This document shows, piece by piece, positions 56,200 to 64,000 of a stretch of 64,000 nucleotides of DNA. The stretch is from Margaritifera margaritifera (lineage: Eukaryota; Mollusca; Bivalvia; Unionida; Margaritiferidae): positions 1 to 64,000 of the forward strand of contig JAQPZY010000273.1 of assembly GCA_029931535.1 (NCBI GenBank), read 5' to 3'. The notes beneath the pieces were generated by a model. It was given only the letters and a program-made list of their open reading frames with translations, ran no database searches and had not been told where the DNA came from. The stretch's first letter is position 1; every line of letters begins with the position of its first letter. The position numbers and the translations under genes are program-made.

Positions 56200-57099
56200 G
56201 GACAGTTCCAATACTTAAGCCACGGTACCAACATTTCTGTAATTTTGTATATAAATGAAAATTCTGTTAATGTTCCTTTTTTTCCGTTTTTTTTTTTTTT
56301 TAAATATTTTTTTTTCATTTTCGGTGTTTAGGCATGTCTGTTAATTGAAAAAGAAAAAGAAAAAAGTTAGCAAATTTAACCGGATAATGAATGAAAACGA
56401 ACAAAATATGAGCGAAAAGGACTGAATATAAATTTATAAGAGTATGGATGATACTTTTTTTGTTTAAGAAATTAAGATATATTTTTATTACTTGAAGTTA
56501 CTAAGACTTAATTTGCAAGTGTAATTTAAATAATTCAAAACTAACGTCCTCTCGTAACTTCTTTTTCTTTCTATTCTTGACTCCTTTGATTATAATAACT
56601 TTTCATGAAATTATGTTAAAGTGATTTAGCAGTAGTAGTAGAGTTGTGCCATTGACCCATGTTTGACACCTGGATACGTTCAAATGTTATCGACAATAGG
56701 TTTTTGCAATTTCAACCATAACCACCGCCCTCCCCCCTCCCTCCCAAAAAAAAAAGTAATAAAGAAAAATGATACTGCTCTGTTACATCATAAGCTTATT
56801 TCATAGTCAACTAAATTACATTAATAATGTGTACTCAATTTTGAAATTTTACAAGACATTGCAATAACACTCACAATACATATTCAGAAAATACTTGTAA
56901 GTAATAATAATTTGCTAATGTCCCTTTCAACTTATTCTCGGTATCTTTACGTTCATTTTGAGTTGAAATTATATCATTGTTATTATTTTCGTTCATTTTC
57001 GGTGATTATACTTCTTCTATTTCAGCTATGCACTTTAGAGAGACTATCCCCACCCCCACCACAGCCACACATACCATTTCTAAAACTAACTTGAATTGA
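55712..57099. other. No recognised gene
   Basis: Contains repeated GTGACATTTA words (55740-55920, also near 54010-54060, on the other side of the Tigger element, so the element may have entered an older repeat) and an (AAT)n microsatellite. Confidence 0.4.
56149..56199. repeat. (AAT)n microsatellite
   Basis: About 17 uninterrupted trinucleotide units. Confidence 0.97.
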
Positions 57100-57222
57100 A
57101 TGGCGGGCGCCCCCAAGAACGTTTTCTTCAAGGTTGACAATATGTCTCGCCCGCTATGGTGCATGGTTTACAAACCTAACATGGCGAATAGAGCAAGAAA
57201 AGTAGGCCTCTGCGACGAGTAG
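57100..57222 (+). CDS. Small open frame, possible short peptide or first exon
   Basis: 40 codons starting MAGAPKNVFFKVDNMSRPLW, with GC content above the surroundings and an ATG in a good context (TTGAATGG). No homologue recognised. It could be chance, or the start of a gene whose other exons lie outside the recognised parts. Confidence 0.2.
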   Translation: MAGAPKNVFFKVDNMSRPLWCMVYKPNMANRARKVGLCDE

Positions 57223-58390
57223 GTGTGAATATCAGTCATCCAAATTAACGCACTTTCAAATGTCATAATTGTGCAAGCAGTAGTCTTAAAGACATGAGAT
57301 CACTGCAGATACTTAGCATAATCATTGTACGCGAAACGTAAGCCACTGTGATCGTGTGACCAACTCTTGCTTTTGCTGAGGATTACTTTTCAAGATGATT
57401 GCGCTCATTGAGTCTTGTAACTATGCAAGAGTATCAAAGAAACTAAGGTAAATGCAGTAGTAGTGAGAAGCATATGTACTTCTTAAGATAACTTAAGATA
57501 ACTAAACCCATCAATTGCATAAGTGCATGCAACAGTCTCAATCAAATGGATTTAAACCAAAACTTCGTATAATTATTTGTGAATTATATCAAAATGTAGG
57601 TTAGTGTGACCTACTCTTGCTATTGACGAAGAGTACTTTTCAAGATGAATGCATTCTTCAAGTTACATGAATCCACATAAAACTGTCAGAGCAATGAAGA
57701 TACATGCCAAAACTAAACATTAACACACAACGCAGTCGAAAAGTAATTATTATCTGTTATCTATGCCTTGCAGGTCAGATCGCTAATAAATATAATGCAT
57801 GTATTGTGAAAGTCTTTTTCTATATTGTTCTGTAAAGGAAGAAAAGCCTAGGATCATTCCAGATTTGAGAGACGAAACAAAAACCGCTTTCATTCAGTGT
57901 GCATTCGGATATTGTCGTCAGTCGTGCAGATAAACTCGGCGCAAACTATTTTTCCGGGGATAACTAAATTGTTTTCAAAGTGATGGGAAATTAAATGTCG
58001 TAAATGTATTCAGGATGACTTCCAATAACTTCTCGAAATAGAAAGTTCCCATCTTAATAGAACGTGAACTACTGTTGCTAATTAGATTAAGAATGTGCAC
58101 ATTTAGACAATTTCAAAAAAAATGTTTGTCAACCTCGACCAATACTTACGAAGTTTTGATGTTTCACAAACGGGTGCCATTGATTATACAGTTTAAAAAT
58201 TTCAACAAAAAAAAAAAAAAAAAAAAAGAAGAAGAAAGAAAACCACATTTTTGCAACTTAAAGAATAAATTGTTACATTTCTTTGAATATTGTTGGGAGA
58301 GCTGATAAATTATAGCTCGTAGTCGAGGACAAACAACGCAGATATACATCCCCTCTTATGCTCTTGATTAGTAAGTAACTGAAGGAGATT
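57223..58390. other. No recognised gene
   Basis: AT-rich flank; a 21-base A run at about 58206-58227 only. Confidence 0.4.
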
Positions 58391-58724
58391 TCACAGTAGA
58401 TTTTCAAGATCCTGCCTGATATTGTTCCTTAGAACAAGGTACAAATCTAGGCCTTCGTATGGGTCAGTAGGGAACGCTAGTCTCTCTTCATTCATGATGA
58501 ATGCACATAAGTCAAATATTTCCTTCTCACAAGGATATGTTTCTCTAAAAAGACGCTCTGCAAGCATCTATGTCGTCCATTGGGACACCACACTGATAAT
58601 TGCGAGTTCCATATAGTGTAGGAATTTGGTACATAACTGCAGGGCGTCCACTTGGCATAATTGAGTTTCTTGTTGGCCGAATGAGATGCACGTTCCACAC
58701 CTTCACAACTTCATCCAACTCGTC
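58391..58724 (-). pseudogene. Integrase-core (DDE) protein, exon 2
   Basis: After the acceptor ATATTCCAG the frame reads DELDEVVKVWNVHLIRPTRN, IMPSGRPAVMYQIPTLYGTR and VPMDDIDACRASF, then a stop caused by an indel at a T5 run (58547-58551). In the next frame it continues ETYPCEKEIFDLCAFIMNEE..FPTDPYEGLDLYL to TGA at 58391. The DELDEV..HRIRPxRN..SGRPxxLY block is the known C-terminal part of animal integrase-core domain proteins, so exon assignment is firm. Confidence 0.85.
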
Positions 58725-59275
58725 CTGGAATATTTGTAGAACTCTCAGTTACACACCCATCTTCAACAGTCTATACATATTATTTTCAAGATAGAAATTA
58801 TATTCTTGTAATTTTGATACGGAAGAAGTATGCTTGTATAGTAAATATTTCACGGTCTAAAGGATTATTTTAGGTGAAACATAACGATTGTAACACAGAC
58901 AGAATTTTTGGAACAAATGTTCTTGCAGAGTAAATAGTTAAGCTACAAAATAAGACGATGAAAATTTAGCTGTCTTCCAAAACTTAAAAAAAACAACATT
59001 TCAACAGCCTTTATGAAACATAAAAATATATGTCAATAATGCACAACAGATGGGATACAACTAGAGAGGATTGTCTTTCATGCTTGTGACTTACGTATTT
59101 CCCATTTTGGTCTATGACATATTTATTCAATATATCTTCTGCCGAAGTTCAGAGGTAATAAATTCTCAAAAACTGGCATATATTCAAGTTTCTTTGTAGC
59201 CAATGATAGAGAAGCAATAGGGACTTTTAAGTAATAAGACTATACCAAGTTTTTCATTTTCTCTCTTCATTTCTC

Positions 59276-59323
<48 letters not shown>

Positions 59324-60883
59324 AGTCCAAATGTCAACATATATTGTATACTCTGTGTATTTATGGCTTGTAAGAGTGAGCTCAGGTCTCCTTAACCCTT
59401 GTACTGTCACCTTTTTGTGTGAGGGAATAAATATTTTTTGAAAAAACAACAAGACATCATCATCATCATAATCACCACAGGTTCATATAATCAAGAACTC
59501 AAGAACAACATTATTTAATGCTTGTATCTTTTACGAGGCTAAAAATCTTTTGACATTTGCGTACATACAAATATGTGACACCAAGCACGTGACCCTCCAT
59601 GATATACCCAGCAGACTGGTATATGATTAAAAGCACAATACACCACACACATCACAAACAAAAACAAAGAAACACGCACAAAACGCACATGCACATACAA
59701 ATACGTGTCGAACTGTTCTATGTGATGTAAGAAGGTCAACATTTACTACAACTTAGTCTTGGAGGAATAGCAATACAATTATCCTCAGTATTCCAGGTGT
59801 TCATCACAACCCTTTATGCATCTAACATGTATACACATGCTCAGTATCCAGGTTTCAATCCATTTTTCTAATATATATAATAAGCAGTGAAGTCAAATAC
59901 TAACTCCCCTAGAGTCGGGACTAAATTTATACAGGTATTTTGATTCAGAGTTGGCTTCTTTTTGTTCGTGTGTGTGTGTGGGGGGGGGGGGCTGTTCATC
60001 CCCCAAGCAGGTTAATTACTCTCGTCATAACCTGCAAGCGAATTTCACGTACTTTGGTACCAAAGACAGTATCATAAGACCAAAATGTATTGTTACAAGA
60101 GACATTTTTCTCAGTAATTCTTCCAATTTTAAAAGTGTGCTCACTTTCTCGGCAGATAAATCCCAAGCTGACACAGCACCTACATAAAAATCACCTAAAC
60201 CGCGGAGATTTTGAACACAGGCAAGATTCATCACGCGATTATGTAAAACTGGGTATAGCCCCTATGACATTGTTGAGATAATGAGTGTTGTGCAAACTTC
60301 TGCAAACTGACAGTATATACTTCCAAAATAATTTGATTTAGTAATCAATATATGAAGGAGGTCGCAAATCAATTTTATATACAGCCCTTAATTATTGATG
60401 AAAATGAGTATAGCGTTTATAACGGACTATATCCAGTTTAATATGACATGATCAGTGTGTTCAACATGTAAGTGGTTCAGTTGCGGTTTTCATTAGCGTG
60501 CTGTTTCAGTCTGGGATTTAGTTGCTAAGAATGTACGCACAACTTTGAAAATTGAAAGAATTTGTGAGGAAAAAATGTCTCATCCAACAATAACTTTAGA
60601 TTTTCTGATGCAGACTTTAATACCAACATTGAAATTAGTTGTAATGTTAACCGGATGAAACAGACAAGCTTTTCCCTAATACCCGCTTTAAAACATACAA
60701 AGAGATTTCGACGAGGGGGTACACAACACAAATGCAATAAATAAATAGCCCCGAGCCGAAATCCGCAAAGGGATTAAGTGCCGACCCCATGTGAGTTGAG
60801 ACTTCACTTCACTACTGATTATGTGTGTTCATAATCAGTCATCTATACCCAAACTTTCTCACTAAAGGTTATAAAGTTTGTAC
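58725..60883 (-). other. Intron of the integrase-core pseudogene
   Basis: The minus-strand donor ATTCAG|GTACAA (60884/60883) and acceptor TTCCAG|GACGAG (58725/58724) join in phase 0 to give IQ-DELDE, as in the family. It holds a TC microsatellite (59278-59321) and no recognised gene. Confidence 0.8.
59278..59321. repeat. (TC)n microsatellite
   Basis: About 22 uninterrupted TC units. Confidence 0.97.
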
Positions 60884-61726
60884 CTGAATCATTCCCATGA
60901 AGCAAAACTGTAGAATGCTTTTGTCCAAAAAATCTCCATCAAAGTGACCGTCATCTCAAATATGTTGAAAGAGATCAATCCAGAATTCCGCACATTGTTT
61001 TCGAAAATGTCCCCACCAGCACTCGATCCTCTGGTTATGGGTACTAGCACCTTCTAAGAATGCGTTTTCATTAACGTGTTCATTCTGCCTGTTTCTCCTC
61101 AAAAAGCGCTGGAAACTCTTGACGTAACAATTTTCAGTTCCAAGGTCGCCTCTAACGAGGGTGGGTACTCCACCGAATTTCCCAATAGTACTTATAAAAT
61201 AACCGCCTATGATTCTTGGATCGCTGGAATTGTGATATACATAGAGCCATACAATATTTCTTGAATATCCGTCGATACATCCATTTATACAGAAACCGTA
61301 GGGCTTCAGCTTGTCATACGAATCAATGTGCCAGATATAATTTGGTCCTTTGGCAAAATATTCCCGTCTATTGAGACGCCGTGCTCTTCTAGCCTGGCAT
61401 CCGTTAGGATCCAAAGCGGAAAGAATGAGGCGCACATCTTCTTTTCTAACTTTTAAGCCATTTGCCATACATTTTGCGTGCATCCAGCGATATCCATGTA
61501 ATTGTCATGAACTGTTGATTTCATTGGATATAAAGAATACGACATTTGCTACATCGTTGTACTCTTTATGCCTTGAAAGACCTCTAAATTTTAGTATGCG
61601 TTTTAAATGACGTTCACTGATGGTAATCCCATGTTGAACAGAAAGAACAATGATAATGTCTTTATAAAGAAGTCCGAGTTTGAAGTAGAACTTAATAAGT
61701 TCAATTCTGACATGAACATCTACCAT
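60884..61726 (-). pseudogene. Integrase-core (DDE) protein, exon 1
   Basis: ATG at 61726. An N-terminal HTH-like region (YFKLGLLYKDIIIVLSVQHG, SERHLKRILKFRGLSR) is followed by the catalytic core: WHIDSYDKLKPYGFCINGCI DGYSRNIVWL, then VRGDLGTEN and HNQRIECWWGHFR. The Asp, Asp and Glu are all present. Two TGA stops interrupt one continuous frame, at 61505-61507 (where the family has a Gly-rich linker before HGYRWMH) and 60956-60958 (where the family has Arg in LRDDGHF). The family is widespread in animal genomes as integrase core domain-containing protein; it is not the Polinton chromodomain integrase. Confidence 0.88.
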
Positions 61727-61756
61727 TTTAAGGCAATAATCAAGTACATGAAGTAT

Positions 61757-62472
61757 ACCGAGGGAACAAATTGTTGAACCAGAGGAATGAAACCATAACT
61801 TAAGGGAATGAAATACTAGTACTAAACTGAGGGAAAGAAATGCTGTTTCAGAGAAAAGAATGTTAATTTGTAAATGATAATTTGAGGGAACGAAATGTTA
61901 ATGTGATGGAACGAATTATTAATTTGAGGGAACGAAATATTATCTTGAGGGAACGAATTAGTAATTTGAGCGAAAGAAATGATAATTTGAGGGAACGAAT
62001 TGTTATTTTGAGGGAACGAAATACTAACTTGAGGGAACGAATTATTAATTTGAGGGAACGAAATATTATTTTGAGGGAACGAATTAGTAATTTGAGGGAA
62101 CGAATTGTTATTTTGAGGGAACGAAATACTAACTTGAGGGAACGAATTATTAATTTGAGGGAACGAAATATTATCTTGAGGGAACGAATTATTAATTTGA
62201 GCGAACGAAATGATAATTTGAGGGAACGAATTGTTATTTTGAGGGAACGAAATACTAACTTGAGGGAACGAATTATTAATTTGAGGGAACGAAATATTAT
62301 TTTGAGGGAACGAAGTAGTAATTTGAGGGAACGAATTGTTATTTTGAGGGAACGAAATACTACCTTGAGGGAACGAATTATTAATTTGAGGGAAAGAAAT
62401 ATTATTTTGAGGGAACGAATTAGTAATTTGAGCGAACGAATTAGTAATTTGAGGGAACGAAATAGTATTTTT
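61757..62472. repeat. 21-bp minisatellite, open on both strands
   Basis: About 34 units of (A/T)TTGAGGGAACGAA(A/T)TA(N)TAA type, 21 bp each, degenerate at the left end (61757-61890) and regular afterwards. The plus strand is open for 215 codons (61882-62529) as heptads NLRERNI/ILRERIS; the minus strand for 244 codons (61822-62556) as SFPQINN/SFPQNNI. Units alternate in a higher-order pattern. It starts about 30 bp upstream of the integrase ATG. A length divisible by three and absence of stop-making triplets explain the open frames, so coding is doubtful. Confidence 0.9.
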
Positions 62473-62529
62473 CACCTCATGTCCTCTCCGGGGTCCGTAA
62501 CCATTCCCAAAAGGCAGGGAAGAATCTGA

Positions 62530-64000
62530 ATACATCCATGAATAAAACTTCGTCAATTTTTACTCTCTAATGTATTATCATCTGTTAGTGTGGACAAATA
62601 TTCTGGCCCTTCAAGTTGGTGTTTATACATCATGTCTTTCCTTAATAGATATTTTCCTTTTATTGCTGCAGAAACATTGCATACAATGACTATGAACGAT
62701 TTTTACGTTTTAAAAATCTAACAATTACACAACTACAAAAATGGAGTTAACATTTAACTGTAAAATAGGTAAGCAGCTTTACGTAAGGATAACTTCTCAC
62801 GAGAAAGGCTATGAGTAAAATCGTTCAGGCAATTTGATTATTTATCAAGTGCTTTAATAACATTTCCATGCTGTATTTCATGAAGTTTGGAGGATATTGT
62901 CTTACAGTTGTATACATTCCAAGTGACTTTGCAGAATGATTTTGTTTCAATCTACATGATCAAAGCTCAGAGCGTAAACGTGACGTCATCATACATTCAT
63001 AAAAATAATTTTCCTTTATGAAAATCTTTCTTTCAGCACATACATGATTTAATTTTGTCACGAGTTGATATTTCAAAAGAAATTGAATCTATATCATGGA
63101 GTTACTGCACCTTGTCCTTTATTAGGAAGTCTTTTATTTTTCCTAAGAATCAGGAAAATTACAATGTAAAAATTTTCATGTCCATTTATCCCATTCATTT
63201 TCTAAAGATTTTTGTTCTAATACATAAATAAAAATAATAATAAACCACTTTAACATTTCGGAATATGATGTCGACTATGACATGTTCCGCAAAAATAAAC
63301 TCTAAATGGAACAAAAAATAAAAGTGCTGGGAGCAGAGGTATCGCGTGTTTTTAGCATTAACAGGTGTAATGTGCTATCGTGTTGCTTTTCTATTCCTTG
63401 AATATTTTATCTATGTTCGATTATATTGATTTTGTCTTATGTGCAATCATAAGACAGTTGATGTTGAGAAAGCATGTATTAAAATCACATTTTTGGAGAA
63501 CACGATGTACTACATAGCTTGGAGTAGCTACTACTTTGAAAACAAAAAGTCATATAAATACAAAAAAATATATTATAACATTTTCTAACATATATCCAAT
63601 TTGAAAAAACATGGTGTCATGTATCGCATACATTTTCAAACAAAAATACTGTTTCATTGGTACATGATGTGGAAGGGGCCTCTATATGTATTTAAAATCC
63701 TGTCTTTATTTAATTGTATTAGTTATGAAAAAAAAACTCTTTCAGAAAGATGTAAGTCTTAACCTATCATCATACAGATTATTTTCGGTATTTTCTAAAG
63801 TTATAGCATCTTGTATTGGACCATTGTATCAAGTATCCTTGTATCCTGGTCATGCATGGGTTTATCTACCAAGACCACTCAGAGTTACAATTCTTTGACT
63901 TTATTTATCCAATGTTAAAAAATAATTCTTACTTACAATTGCTGTCCCTAAAATATATTTTCTTGCATATACAGAAGACTGCCGTGTCATTGAGCGTAGT
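62530..64000. other. No recognised feature
   Basis: AT-rich sequence; the plus-strand open frame 63686-63898 has no recognisable motif. Confidence 0.4.

Noticed and set aside
60956..61726. Integrase as the missing Polinton integrase
   Set aside because: Sequence blocks match the widespread animal integrase-core family, it lacks a chromodomain, is spliced, and lies 11 kb beyond the HECT gene.
1..64000. CRISPR arrays, rRNA genes or intact tRNA genes
   Set aside because: No regular short repeat-spacer array, rRNA core sequence or complete tRNA cloverleaf was seen; tRNA-like boxes occur only within the two SINEs.

Overview
The window looks like a stretch of an animal nuclear genome, probably a bivalve or other marine mollusc. 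It is AT-rich, with intron-split genes, many old transposons and microsatellites, no operons and no bacterial features. The mollusc call is an inference from the repeat style (tandem-repeat-cored dispersed elements, DIRS elements, tRNA-derived SINEs, HECT genes of the G2E3 type, a Polinton-like block). No species can be named from sequence reading alone.

1-24.4 kb, minus strand: a host gene whose spliced exons match the N-terminal part of DEPDC5/Iml1 (GATOR1 complex). Four exons were found (24314-24363, 16788-16873, 5406-5467, 1499-1568); reading phases agree across the first three. At least one exon between the last two and the first exon(s) were not found. The introns hold two degenerate DIRS retrotransposons (7.2-11.6 kb; 17.0-22.0 kb with terminal inverted repeats), a TA-flanked TIR element, two TTAA-flanked piggyBac-like MITEs, a SINE and several tandem-repeat-cored elements. 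24.4-34.2 kb is mostly repeats, microsatellites and unexplained sequence.

34.2-47.4 kb is different: less AT-rich, with minus-strand small genes packed together. It contains a Polinton-type packaging ATPase (broken by two adjacent stops), an intact adenovirus/Polinton-type cysteine protease, and several unrecognised small genes, some duplicated. Three of the small genes are followed by a perfect or near-perfect metazoan histone-mRNA 3' stem-loop plus ACCCA-like tail and a purine-rich downstream element. Two of those, and a third locus, share a promoter block with a TATA-like box at a fixed distance. Four copies of a three-hairpin module with covarying stems lie in this block, mostly just 5' of genes. 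No DNA polymerase B, Polinton integrase or capsid gene was seen here. I read it as a decayed or unusual Polinton/adintovirus-like element; the histone-type 3' ends are the most surprising signal in the window.

47.4-51.6 kb, plus strand: the C-terminal two exons of a HECT-domain E3 ubiquitin ligase of the G2E3-like type, with a mariner remnant in the intron. 51.6-57.3 kb: repeats plus a 1.6 kb Tigger/pogo-like element that keeps a broken DNA-binding domain. 58.4-61.7 kb, minus strand: a two-exon integrase-core (DDE) gene, now a pseudogene with two in-frame stops and one frameshift. Just 5' of it is a 21-bp minisatellite open in one frame on each strand. The last 1.5 kb shows nothing recognisable.
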